Shown piece by piece: positions 25,959 to 34,439 of a stretch of 64,000 nt of DNA; the first letter of the stretch is position 1, and every line of letters starts with the position of its first letter. The stretch comes from Bradyrhizobium manausense. Lineage in GTDB: Bacteria > Pseudomonadota > Alphaproteobacteria > Rhizobiales > Xanthobacteraceae. The notes under the pieces are model-generated. The model had not been told where the DNA came from. It made no database searches and saw only the letters and a list, made by a program, of their open reading frames with translations. The stretch covers positions 90,734 to 154,733 of the forward strand of contig NZ_JAFCKB010000021.1 in the NCBI RefSeq assembly GCF_018130615.1, written 5' to 3'. The translations under genes and the position numbers were made by a program.

Positions 25959-27467
25959 ATGGAGCTGGCGTTGCCCGAACTTTGCGACACGAGTGCCGTT
26001 GAGTTGCGCCGCCTGCTGGCCGCGCGGGCGATCTCGCCAGTCGAGTTGCTTGACGCCTGCCTGTCCCGCATCGCCACGACGAATGCCGCCGTCAACGCGG
26101 TCGTGACGCTCGACGAGCCGGGTGCACGGGCTGCCGCGAAGCAGGCCGAGGCCGCGCTCCTGCGCGGTGAGGATCATGGCGCGCTGCACGGCCTCCCGGT
26201 TCTGATCAAGGATACGCAAGACACCGCCGGGATGCGCTCCACCTATGGCAGCCCGCTGCTGAGCGAGAATGTGCCAACCGCCGACCAGGGCTCGGTCGCA
26301 CGATTGCGCGCGGCCGGCGCCATCATCTTCGGCAAGACCAACACGCCGGAATGGGCGGCAGGCGGCAACACCCGCAATCCCGTGTTCGGCGCGACCGGCA
26401 ATCCCTTCGATCCCATGCGTTCGGCAGCCGGCTCCTCCGGCGGCTCCGCGGTCGCGCTTGCTTGCAGCATGGCGCCGCTTGCCTCGGGCTCCGACACCGG
26501 CGGATCCTTGCGCAATCCCGCGGGCTACGCCGGCATCGTCGGCATGCGTCCCTCCTACGGTCTCGTGGCCAGCGAGAAGCGCGCCTTCGGCTGGTCCAAC
26601 CTGTCGACCGACGGACCGATGGCGCGCAATGTCGCCGATACCGCGCTGATGCTGTCAGTGATGGCGAGCGACGATGCCCGCGATCCGCTCGCCTACACGC
26701 TGCCCGGCGAGCCCCTGCGCGGACGCGCCGAGCGCTGGGCCGCGCCGCGCCCCGCTGACCTTGGCAAGCTGCGCCTCGCCTTCACCGAAGACTTCGGCTT
26801 TGCGCCGACCGAGCAGGCCATCCGCCGCGTCTTCCGCAATCGCGTCAAGACGCTTGCGCCGCTGTTCGCCGAATGCCGCGAGGCGACGCCGGACTGCACC
26901 GGCGCGGACGATGCCTTCGCCGTGCTGCGCGCCGGGCTGTTCCTGGCGATGCACGGCAAGAATTACAAAGAGCGGGCGGAGATGCTCGGCCCCAATGTTC
27001 GCGCCAATGTCGAGGAAGGCCTGAGCTATACGCTCGAAGATCATGGACGCGCCGCGACGACGCAGACGCGGATCTACCGTGCCTATCAAAGCTTCTTCGA
27101 AACCTGCGACGTCCTGGTCAGCCCGACCATCACGCTCAGTCCCCGGCCGTGGTCCGAGCTCTATCCCGCCGAGATCGACGGCGCGCCGACAAAATCCTAC
27201 TTCCACTGGCTCGCGCTTGCCTACGCGGTGACGCTCCCCGGCCATCCCGCGATCAGCATTCCACTCGGCCGCGACGAAGCCGGCCTGCCCTTCGGCCTGC
27301 AGATCGTCGGCCCGCGCGGCGGCGACGCGATCGTGCTCTCCGTCGCAGCGAGCCTCGAGGCTGCATTCGCGGGCGACCCGCAACTGTGCCGGCCGGTGCC
27401 CGACCTGGCGCGGCTTGCAACGGCACCGCCGCTCTCGTCGGCACCCGGCTTCCTCACCTGGGAATAG
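25959..27467 (+). CDS. Amidase (amidase-signature family)
   Basis: 502 residues from ATG 25959 (a TTG at 25941 would add six residues and has no ribosome site). The Ser-cisSer-Lys triad is visible: lysine in PVLIKDTQDTAG (about 84), cis-serine in SAAGSSGGSAVALA (about 160), nucleophile serine in SGSDTGGSLRNPAGY (about 183). Also NTPEWAAGGNTRNPVFG and the C-terminal HPAISIPLGRDEAGLPFGLQ typical of the family. It hydrolyses an amide to acid plus ammonia or amine in the cytoplasm; substrate unknown. First gene of an operon with an MFS importer and a FAD amino-acid oxidoreductase. Confidence 0.92.
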   Translation: MELALPELCDTSAVELRRLLAARAISPVELLDACLSRIATTNAAVNAVVTLDEPGARAAAKQAEAALLRGEDHGALHGLPVLIKDTQDTAGMRSTYGSPLLSENVPTADQGSVARLRAAGAIIFGKTNTPEWAAGGNTRNPVFGATGNPFDPMRSAAGSSGGSAVALACSMAPLASGSDTGGSLRNPAGYAGIVGMRPSYGLVASEKRAFGWSNLSTDGPMARNVADTALMLSVMASDDARDPLAYTLPGEPLRGRAERWAAPRPADLGKLRLAFTEDFGFAPTEQAIRRVFRNRVKTLAPLFAECREATPDCTGADDAFAVLRAGLFLAMHGKNYKERAEMLGPNVRANVEEGLSYTLEDHGRAATTQTRIYRAYQSFFETCDVLVSPTITLSPRPWSELYPAEIDGAPTKSYFHWLALAYAVTLPGHPAISIPLGRDEAGLPFGLQIVGPRGGDAIVLSVAASLEAAFAGDPQLCRPVPDLARLATAPPLSSAPGFLTWE

Positions 27468-27526
27468 AACCTGGCAATCGACCAAGCAGGCATGGCCGCC
27501 GGATCGCCGGCGAAACGGAGATCAGC

Positions 27527-28741
27527 ATGACCGAACTGTCGCAGCGGAAAACCGGAATCGTCGCGTTCGTCCTGCTCTACATTGCCTATTGCATCTCCTA
27601 CATCGACCGTGCGGCGATCTCGCTGGCGCTGGCGCAGATCGGTAAGGACTTCAATCTCCAGGCCGCCGACCTCGGCATCGTCATCAGCGCGTTCTTTCTC
27701 GGCTATGCCGCGATGCAAGTGCCGGGCGGATGGCTCTCCGATCGCTTCGGTTCCAAATATGTGGTGATCGTCACGATCGTGATGTGGTCGATCTTCACGG
27801 CCTTCACGAGCCTGGCCTGGTCGCTGACCTCGCTGATCGCGATCCGCTTCATCTTCGGCATCGCCGAGGGCGGATTTCCGCCGGCGAGCATCCGCGCCAT
27901 AGCGGAGTTGTTCAAGAAGGACAGCCGGCCAAAAATGTCGGCGCTGCTGCTGTCGTCGAACTATGCCGGCAGCATGATCGCGCCGCTCATCATGGCGCCG
28001 CTGATCCTCTGGCTGGGCTGGCGTCATGCCTTCAATGCCATCGGCTTCGCCGGCGTCCTGTTCGCGCTGATTTATTTCGTCTTCGTTCCACATCTTGCGC
28101 GTATCGGCGTGGGGCCCGTGACGGCGAAGCCCCGGGCTCCGATGCGCGAGCTGATGAAGAATCCGCTGCTCTGGCAGTTGATGGTGGTGTGGTTCGGCCT
28201 CAGCTGCGTCAACAAGGGCCTGGATTCCTGGATGCCGCTCTATCTGCTTCAGCACCGCGGGCTGGATCTCAAGACGGTCGGCATCGTGGCACCGATCCCG
28301 TTCGTGATGGCGACGATCGCGACCGCGATCGGTGGCTGGGTCATGACCACGTTCTTTGCCGAGCGCGAAAAATATCTCCTGATCGGCAGCTCCACGTTGA
28401 CCGGCATCTTCCTCTACGCCATGTACAAGTCGGAGACGATCACGGTGCTGATCGTGTTTCAGTCGCTGGTCTACTTCTTCAAGTCCTTCGTGCTGGCGGC
28501 GGTGGTCGCGCTCCCGACCAAGCTGCTCCGGGACGATCAGATCGGATCGGGCGTCGGCATGGTCAACCTTGGCGGCCAGAGCGCGGGCTTCGTTGCGCCG
28601 GCCATCATGGGTTTCATCGTGACCGGAACCGGATCATTCGACGCGGCCTTCGGCTTCCTGGTCGCGATGACGGCGCTGTCCGTCGTCGTCGCTACGACCA
28701 TCAACACGGCGCAGCCCAGGCTCGCGCCAGAGCCGGCCTGA
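27527..28741 (+). CDS. MFS transporter, anion:cation symporter (ACS) type
   Basis: 404 residues, twelve membrane segments. N-terminal ISYIDRAAISLALAQIGKDF is characteristic of the ACS family (organic anion uptake, as in hexuronate or phthalate transporters), with the MFS loop GGWLSDRFGSKYV between helices 2 and 3. ATG 27527 follows ACGGAG. It lies between the amidase and the oxidoreductase, so it probably imports the compound these enzymes process or the acid product. Confidence 0.9.
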   Translation: MTELSQRKTGIVAFVLLYIAYCISYIDRAAISLALAQIGKDFNLQAADLGIVISAFFLGYAAMQVPGGWLSDRFGSKYVVIVTIVMWSIFTAFTSLAWSLTSLIAIRFIFGIAEGGFPPASIRAIAELFKKDSRPKMSALLLSSNYAGSMIAPLIMAPLILWLGWRHAFNAIGFAGVLFALIYFVFVPHLARIGVGPVTAKPRAPMRELMKNPLLWQLMVVWFGLSCVNKGLDSWMPLYLLQHRGLDLKTVGIVAPIPFVMATIATAIGGWVMTTFFAEREKYLLIGSSTLTGIFLYAMYKSETITVLIVFQSLVYFFKSFVLAAVVALPTKLLRDDQIGSGVGMVNLGGQSAGFVAPAIMGFIVTGTGSFDAAFGFLVAMTALSVVVATTINTAQPRLAPEPA

Positions 28742-28757
28742 CGAGAGAGGTCTGCCG

Positions 28758-29990
28758 ATGCAAAGCGCAATCGTTCTTGGCGGCGGCATGGTAGGCGTGA
28801 GTGCCGCCTTGCATCTGAAGCAACGCGGCTGGACCGTCACGCTCGTCGACCGCCGCGAGCCGGGCCGCGAGACCAGTTACGGCAATGCCGGGATGATCCA
28901 GGCGGAGGCGGTGCGGCCCTATCCGATGCCGCGCGACCTCACTTCACTCCTGAATATCGCAACCGGGCGCACCAACGACGTGCGCTACAGCTTTTCGTCG
29001 CTGCATCGCCACGTCGAACCGCTGCTTCGCTACTGGTGGCACTCCGCGCCGAAGCGACACCGCGAAGCGATCGAGGCCTGGGCTCGCCTGATCGCCTATG
29101 CGACGCCCGAGCACGACATCCTCATCCGCGAGGCCCATGCCGACAATCTGATCCGCCGCGCCGGCTACCGTGTGCTGCATCGTGACGCCGCATCATTCGA
29201 CCAGGCGATCAAGTCGGCGGAGGAAGATCGCCGCGAGTTCGGCGTGAATTTTCGCGTGCTCTCGGGCAGCGAGTTGACCAGGGCCGAGCCGATCCTGCGC
29301 GACGACCTCCCCGGCGCGATCCATTGGCTCGACACCTGGACCGCATCCGATCCCGGCGCCCTGGTCACGGCCTACGCCGATCTGTTCGAGCGTCTCGGTG
29401 GCGCCATCGTGCTCGGCAATGCGCAGTCGCTGCAGCAGACAGGGACCGGATGGTCGGTCGAGACTGACAATGGCCGCGTCGATGCCGCCAACGCCGTCGT
29501 GACGCTGGGCCCGTGGTCGCCGGATCTCCTGCACAAGTTCGGTTACCGGATTCCGCTGGTGCGCAAGCGCGGTTACCACATGCATTACAGCGGCGGCGCC
29601 TCGCTCGACCTGCCGCTGGTCGACAAGGGGGGCGGTTACGCCATGGGCCCGATGGCCAAGGGCATCCGCATCACCACGGGCGCGGAGCTGACCGGGCCGG
29701 ATGCGCTGGCGACGCCGGTGCAACTCGCCAGTGCCGAAGCATCGGCACGCGAGTTGATCGATCTCGGCAAGCGTGCCGAACCGGAGCCGTGGTTCGGCAC
29801 CCGTCCCTGCACGCCCGACATGGTGCCGGTGCTCGGTCGCGCCCCACGTCACCCCGGACTCTGGATGAACTTCGGCCACGGCCATCAGGGCTTTACGCTG
29901 GGACCCGCGACCGGACGATTGCTCGCCGAGATGATGAACGGCGAGACGCCATCAATCGATCCGACACCGTACCGGCCGGAGCGGTTCTAG
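28758..29990 (+). CDS. FAD-dependent oxidoreductase, D-amino-acid dehydrogenase (DadA)-like
   Basis: 410 residues. N-terminal dinucleotide-binding GxGxxG-type motif (AIVLGGGMVGVSAALHLKQR, then WTVTLVDRRE), the DAO-family ETSYGNAGMIQAEAVRPYPM, and the C-terminal FGHGHQGFTLGPATGRLLAE that closes the FAD site. DadA-like enzymes deaminate D-amino acids and pass electrons to the respiratory chain. As last gene of the amidase-MFS operon it suggests that the amidase releases an amino acid, then oxidised here. The stop overlaps the convergent TPR gene by 4 bases. Confidence 0.88.
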   Translation: MQSAIVLGGGMVGVSAALHLKQRGWTVTLVDRREPGRETSYGNAGMIQAEAVRPYPMPRDLTSLLNIATGRTNDVRYSFSSLHRHVEPLLRYWWHSAPKRHREAIEAWARLIAYATPEHDILIREAHADNLIRRAGYRVLHRDAASFDQAIKSAEEDRREFGVNFRVLSGSELTRAEPILRDDLPGAIHWLDTWTASDPGALVTAYADLFERLGGAIVLGNAQSLQQTGTGWSVETDNGRVDAANAVVTLGPWSPDLLHKFGYRIPLVRKRGYHMHYSGGASLDLPLVDKGGGYAMGPMAKGIRITTGAELTGPDALATPVQLASAEASARELIDLGKRAEPEPWFGTRPCTPDMVPVLGRAPRHPGLWMNFGHGHQGFTLGPATGRLLAEMMNGETPSIDPTPYRPERF

Positions 29991-32092
29991 CACTCAGCCT
30001 TCGCGGCGAGCACCGCAAGCGCCGCCGCCAAGCGCATCAACGGATCATCCCATTCGCGCGGGCGACGCTGGCGGAACAGCCGCATGGTCGGATACCACGG
30101 GCTGTCTTCGCGATCGCGCAGCCAGCGCCAGTCGAGCGCGTAAGGCGTCAGCATCCACACCGGGCGGCCGAGCGCGCCCGCCAGATGCGCCACCGACGTG
30201 TCGACGGCGATGACGAGATCGAGCGCCGCCACTGCCGCCGCTGTATCGGCGAAATCGCCGAGCGCAGGCGCGAGATCGATGATGTCGCCGCCGAGCGCGG
30301 CCAGCACCGAGACGTCTTCGGCGCGCGGCTCCTTTTGCAAGCTATAGAGCTGCACGCCCGGCATCACGAGCCGCGGCAAGACGGCCGCGGCCGGCAGCGA
30401 ACGCTGCCGGTCGCCCTTGTGCCTGGGATTGCCGGCCCAGACCACGCCGACCTTCAGCCGCGCCTCGCAACCAAGCACAGTCCGCCAGCGCGACAGCTTC
30501 CCGGGATCGGCGTGCAGATACGGACCATCGGCAGGCACATTATCCAGCGTCGTGCCGAACAGGCGCGGCAGGCTCATCAGCGGCACCTGCAGATCGAATG
30601 GCGGCAGTGCTTCACCGCGGGGGATCACCGTGACGTCGGGCAGCTGCCGCAGCAGCGAGGCCAGCGCCGGCTGCACCTGCAGGATGATCTTGCCGCCGCT
30701 TGCGGTCACCAGCGGCAGATAGCGCACGAAATGCAGGGCATCGCCCAAGCCATATTCAGCGAATACCAGCAAGGTGCGCCCCTTGAGCGGCTCGCCCTGC
30801 CATTCCGGCTCGCTGAAATGGGGATCGCCGTCGGACAGCGCCTTGCACCTGCGGCGCCAGCGATAAGCCTCGAAGCCCTCGGCGAAATGACCGTTCATCA
30901 GCAGGAAATGCGCGTGGTTGTATTGCGCAAGCGGCTGCTCCGGATCGAGCGCGACGGCGCGGGCGGAGACCGCTAGCGCCTCGTCGAGCTCGCCCGCATT
31001 ACGCAGCGCGACTGCGAGATTGGCGTGGCCCTTGGCATAGGATGGATCGGACGCCACCGCGCAGCGGTGCGCGGCGACCGCATCGGCGACGCGCTGCTGC
31101 TTCTCGAAAATGATACCGAGATTGGTATAGGCCGGCGCGTGATCGGGCTTCAGCCGCAGCGCGTGCTCGCAGGCCGCAACCGCGTCGTCGAGGTCGCCGA
31201 GATCGGAGAGGCAGGCGCCCAGATTGGTGGCGATCATGTGATCATTGGGATCAAGCGCGAATGTCTGCCGATAGATCCCGGCGGCTTCCTGCAAATGACG
31301 GGCTTCATGCAGGACAAGGCCAAGCAGGCGCAACGCCGCGACATTGTCGGACGCGAGCGCGACGGCGCGGCGGTACTGGACGATGGCGTCATCGAGCAAA
31401 TCCTGCCGATAGAGCGCCGCGCCGAGATTGCACAGCAACCCGATATCATCAGGATCGGCCCGGAGTGCGCAACGATACGCAGCCACAGCGTCAGCAAGCC
31501 GGTTCTGGTCCGCAAGGACGTTGCCGAGATTGAGCCAGGCGCCACGGTAAGCAGGCTCGCGCGCGATCACGGCGCGATAGGCGTCCTCCGCCTCGATCAG
31601 CCGTCCCTGCTCGGCGAGCGCGACGGCAAGGTTGAAGCACGCGCGCGTCAGATGCGTATCGAGCGCGATCGCACGGCGATAGGCCGTCTCCGCCTCGCCG
31701 AAGCGCGCAAGCTCGCCCAAAGCCACGCCGAGCTTGTTGTGCAGGCCGGCATCATCAGGCCGCCCGCGTAGCGCGCGCTGGAACGCGGCCACGGCACCTT
31801 CGTGCTCGCCTTTCACAGCGAGCGCATCGCCCAGCGTGATCAGCGCCGGCGCATGATCGGGATCGATCGTGAAGACGCGGCTCAGCAGCGCAGCCCCTTC
31901 GGTGGCGCGGTCGGTGACGAAGGCGGCGACCGCGGCCAGATGCAGCGCCGGCACATGATCTGGCGCCGCCTTCAGAACCTCCGTGCAGAGGTGCCCTGCC
32001 CGATCCGGCCGGCCCGCCGCAAAATGCTCCGCCGCCTCCAGCACAATCCGATTAACTGCCGCCTCGCCCACGATACCACCGCCCCCCGACAT
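29987..32092 (-). CDS. TPR protein with C-terminal glycosyltransferase family 9-like domain
   Basis: 701 residues. About a dozen 34-residue TPR units run from residue 15 to about 420, with repeated signatures such as AAFQRALRGRPDDAGLHNKL, AYRRAIALDTHLTRACFNLA and AYRCALRADPDDIGLLCNLG. Residues about 440-700 match the GT9/heptosyltransferase-like fold (LLVFAEYGLGDALHFVRYLP, KVGVVWAGNPRHKGDRQRSL, LDLVIAVDTSVAHLAGALG), where the D-T-S-V-A-H-L-A-G motif marks the nucleotide-sugar site. It may glycosylate a protein partner held by the TPRs. Plain cytosolic protein, no signal peptide. Confidence 0.88.
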   Translation of the reverse strand: MSGGGGIVGEAAVNRIVLEAAEHFAAGRPDRAGHLCTEVLKAAPDHVPALHLAAVAAFVTDRATEGAALLSRVFTIDPDHAPALITLGDALAVKGEHEGAVAAFQRALRGRPDDAGLHNKLGVALGELARFGEAETAYRRAIALDTHLTRACFNLAVALAEQGRLIEAEDAYRAVIAREPAYRGAWLNLGNVLADQNRLADAVAAYRCALRADPDDIGLLCNLGAALYRQDLLDDAIVQYRRAVALASDNVAALRLLGLVLHEARHLQEAAGIYRQTFALDPNDHMIATNLGACLSDLGDLDDAVAACEHALRLKPDHAPAYTNLGIIFEKQQRVADAVAAHRCAVASDPSYAKGHANLAVALRNAGELDEALAVSARAVALDPEQPLAQYNHAHFLLMNGHFAEGFEAYRWRRRCKALSDGDPHFSEPEWQGEPLKGRTLLVFAEYGLGDALHFVRYLPLVTASGGKIILQVQPALASLLRQLPDVTVIPRGEALPPFDLQVPLMSLPRLFGTTLDNVPADGPYLHADPGKLSRWRTVLGCEARLKVGVVWAGNPRHKGDRQRSLPAAAVLPRLVMPGVQLYSLQKEPRAEDVSVLAALGGDIIDLAPALGDFADTAAAVAALDLVIAVDTSVAHLAGALGRPVWMLTPYALDWRWLRDREDSPWYPTMRLFRQRRPREWDDPLMRLAAALAVLAAKAEC

Positions 32093-32130
32093 CAGAGATG
32101 CCGGTTAAACGCGCGAGGCGGCCAATTCCG

Positions 32131-32310
32131 TCAGTCGATATGCGCGTCGAGGACGGCTTTGATGCACTGGGCATCCTCCGGCGTCGCCGGATTGTAGACG
32201 ACCATGCCGAACTCGGGCCGGCCGTCGACGGCGAAGGCCGAATATTCGAACGAGATCGGGCCGAGCACGGGGTAGCGACCACGGTTTCGCCAAAGGAGAA
32301 AGGGCTGATC
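32131..32310 (-). pseudogene. Remnant of an XRE regulator with MmyB-like ligand domain (C-terminus only)
   Basis: An open stretch without a start codon reads FLLWRNRGRYPVLGPISFEY, then SAFAVDGRPELGMVVYNPAT and PEDAQCIKAVLDAHID before a TGA at 32131. This resembles the last 50-60 residues of MmyB-type HTH regulators (region after LWARHDV, with HPVVGPLTLRYE). The helix-turn-helix and most of the sensor domain are absent; upstream the frame runs straight into the dctA terminator. It is best read as a decayed gene left between the TPR gene and dctA. Confidence 0.5.
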
Positions 32311-32329
32311 GAGGATCTCGATCAGCCCT
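32291..32329 (-). terminator. Rho-independent terminator of dctA
   Basis: Perfect 13-base inverted repeat AGGGCTGATCGAG / CTCGATCAGCCCT (32301-32313, 32317-32329) with a 3-base loop, followed on the minus strand by the T-rich TTCTCCTTTG. It lies 43 bases after the dctA stop. Confidence 0.85.
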
Positions 32330-32371
32330 CTTACTTCAAGACCTGCCGGCGCACCGCGCCGTTCGGTCGGG

Positions 32372-33706
32372 TCAGTCCGTCGTGACAGCGGTTTCCATGT
32401 CGGTCGGATCGATCTGCTGGCTCAGCCGCGCGGTGAGCTTGTCGCGATCGAGCTCGCCCTCCCACCAGGCGACGATCACGCAGGCCACGCCGTTGCCGCA
32501 GAGATTGGTCAGCGCGCGGCACTCGCTCATGAACTTGTCGATGCCGAGCACGATCGCCATGCCCGGCACGAGGCGCGGATCGACCACCGCGAGCGTTGCC
32601 GCCAGCGTGATGAAGCCCGCACCGGTGATGCCGGAGGCGCCCTTCGAGGTCAGCATCGCCACGACCAGGATCGTGAGCTGCTGGCCGAAGGTGAGATCGA
32701 AGCCCAGCGCCTGGGCGATGAAGAGCGTCGCCAGCGTCATGTAGATGTTGGTGCCGTCGAGGTTGAACGAATAGCCCGTGGGCACCACGAGGCCGACCAC
32801 CGACTTCGAGCAGCCGAGCCGTTCCAGCTTCTCCATCAAGGACGGCAGTGCACTTTCCGACGAGGAGGTGCCGAGCACGATCAGCAGCTCGTCCTTGATG
32901 TAAGCCAGGAACTTGAAGATCGAGAAGCCGGCCAGCCGCGCGATGATGCCGAGCACGACGAACACGAACAGCGCCGCGGTGAGATAGAACGTGGCAATCA
33001 GGCCCATCAGATTGAGGATCGCGCCGGTGCCGAACTTGCCGATGGTGTAGGCCATCGCGCCGAACGCACCGATCGGCGCCGCGCGCATCACGATCGAGAT
33101 CACGCCGAACACCGCATGCGCGGCATCGTCGATGAAGCTGCGGATGGTATGACCGCGCTCGCCGAGCCCCATGATGGCGAAGCCGAACAGCACCGAGAAC
33201 AGCAGCACTTGCAGGATCTCGCCCTGCGCAAAGGCGCCAACCACGGTGTCGGGAATGATGTGCAGGATGAAGTCGACCGACTTCTGGCCCGCGGCCTGCT
33301 TGGCGTAGTTGGCGACGGCTGCTTCGTTTGCCGCTGCATTGCCGAAGCCGGCGCCCGGCTTCACGAGGTTGCCGATGATGAGGCCGATGACGAGCGCGAA
33401 GGTGGAGACGACTTCGAAATAGACCAGCGCCTTGACGCCGATGCGTCCGACCTTCTTGGCGTCCTGGATGTGGGCGATACCGGAGACGACGGTGCAGAAG
33501 ATGATCGGCGCGATCACCATCTTGATCAGCTTGATGAAGCCGTCGCCCATCGCCTTGATCCAGTCGTTGGTGGCGACGGACGGCCACAACCAGCCGACGA
33601 TCGCGCCAAGCACGATGGCGATGAGCACCTGGACGTAGAGAATTTTATACCACGGCTTGGCCGCGCTCGGTGCAGCCGGCGCACCAGCCATCGTTGTCGT
33701 TGTCAT
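32372..33706 (-). CDS. dctA: C4-dicarboxylate transporter DctA (DAACS family)
   Basis: 444 residues from ATG 33706, set by the strong ribosome site GGGGGAG; an upstream extension to 33775 lacks one. Membrane helices fit the GltPh-type dicarboxylate/amino-acid:cation symporter fold, with the serine-rich re-entrant loop [20 protein letters not shown], the helix 7 motif [20 protein letters not shown], and the helix 8 motif [20 protein letters not shown]. It imports succinate, fumarate and malate, the main carbon source supplied by legume hosts to rhizobia. No sigma-54 promoter of the kind seen before Rhizobium dctA was found upstream. Confidence 0.94.
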   Translation of the reverse strand: MTTTTMAGAPAAPSAAKPWYKILYVQVLIAIVLGAIVGWLWPSVATNDWIKAMGDGFIKLIKMVIAPIIFCTVVSGIAHIQDAKKVGRIGVKALVYFEVVSTFALVIGLIIGNLVKPGAGFGNAAANEAAVANYAKQAAGQKSVDFILHIIPDTVVGAFAQGEILQVLLFSVLFGFAIMGLGERGHTIRSFIDDAAHAVFGVISIVMRAAPIGAFGAMAYTIGKFGTGAILNLMGLIATFYLTAALFVFVVLGIIARLAGFSIFKFLAYIKDELLIVLGTSSSESALPSLMEKLERLGCSKSVVGLVVPTGYSFNLDGTNIYMTLATLFIAQALGFDLTFGQQLTILVVAMLTSKGASGITGAGFITLAATLAVVDPRLVPGMAIVLGIDKFMSECRALTNLCGNGVACVIVAWWEGELDRDKLTARLSQQIDPTDMETAVTTD

Positions 33707-33790
33707 TGTTTCACTCCCCCTCAAAAACTCAGAGCCAGCCAAGATCAACTTGGCCGGCCCTGTCAATTGGAACATTCCGTATGGCGAAAT

Positions 33791-34405
33791 CTAGCCGCGG
33801 CGGTCGACGATCCGGCGCGCCGCCGGCATCAGCGCGGCGCCGAGGGCGTTCTTGATGACGGAGGCCGCGAGGAACGGCACGACGCCGACCATCCAGGCCT
33901 TGGTTGCGCCAAGGCCGATGCCATAGGCGAGCCAGCCGAAGCCGGCGATGAAAATGACGACATGGCCGACCGCCATAGCCGCAAACAGCACCACCACGTT
34001 GCGATCCCAGCCGCGCTCGGCCAGCCAGCCGGTGATGAAGGCAGCAGCCACGAAGCCATAGAGATAGCCCGCGGTCGGGCCGACCAGCGGCGCAATTCCA
34101 CCAACAGGGCCGGCGAACACCGGCAGTCCCATCGCGCCCTCGGCGAGGTAGGCAATCATGGTTGCGCTGCCAAGGCGCCAGCCATAGGCCGCACCGATCA
34201 CCAGCACGACCAGCGTCTGCAACGTCATGGGCACATAAGGCAGCGGCAGGTTCACCTTGGCTGATAGCGCCATCAGTGCGGAACCGAGCGCGATCAGCAC
34301 GACGGCACGCAAGTGCCCGACGGCTTCGCCCGGTCGGGTCGGCCACATCACTGCGGCAAGAGGAGAACGTGACGTGGCGGCGGACTGGACGGTTCGGTCA
34401 GACAA
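33791..34405 (-). CDS. bioY: Biotin transporter BioY (ECF S-component)
   Basis: 204 residues from TTG 34405, chosen because CGGAG lies 8 bases upstream; ATG 34348 is the alternative and would drop 19 residues. Six hydrophobic helices with the BioY motifs LPLPYVPMTLQTLVVL, GAMGLPVFAGPVGGIAPLVG and PTAGYLYGFVAAAFITGWL. It binds and carries biotin, either alone or with an ECF energising module not present here. Accessory role for biotin-dependent AccB/AccC encoded about 5 kb away is plausible. Confidence 0.92.
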   Translation of the reverse strand: MSDRTVQSAATSRSPLAAVMWPTRPGEAVGHLRAVVLIALGSALMALSAKVNLPLPYVPMTLQTLVVLVIGAAYGWRLGSATMIAYLAEGAMGLPVFAGPVGGIAPLVGPTAGYLYGFVAAAFITGWLAERGWDRNVVVLFAAMAVGHVVIFIAGFGWLAYGIGLGATKAWMVGVVPFLAASVIKNALGAALMPAARRIVDRRG

Positions 34406-34439
34406 GATTGCACTCCGGAGATGTCGCGAAAACTGGCGG

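Noticed and set aside
29513-30976. 487-codon plus-strand frame crossing two genes
   Set aside because: Runs out of frame through the oxidoreductase and antisense through the TPR gene; basic composition typical of a shadow frame.
33707-33790. Sigma-54 promoter upstream of dctA
   Set aside because: No TGGCAC-N5-TTGCA-type pair; only a lone TTGACA-like hexamer (33761-33766) without a fitting -10.
33116-34264. 382-codon plus-strand frame opposite dctA and bioY
   Set aside because: His/Asp-rich shadow with no start signals; spans two genes on the other strand.
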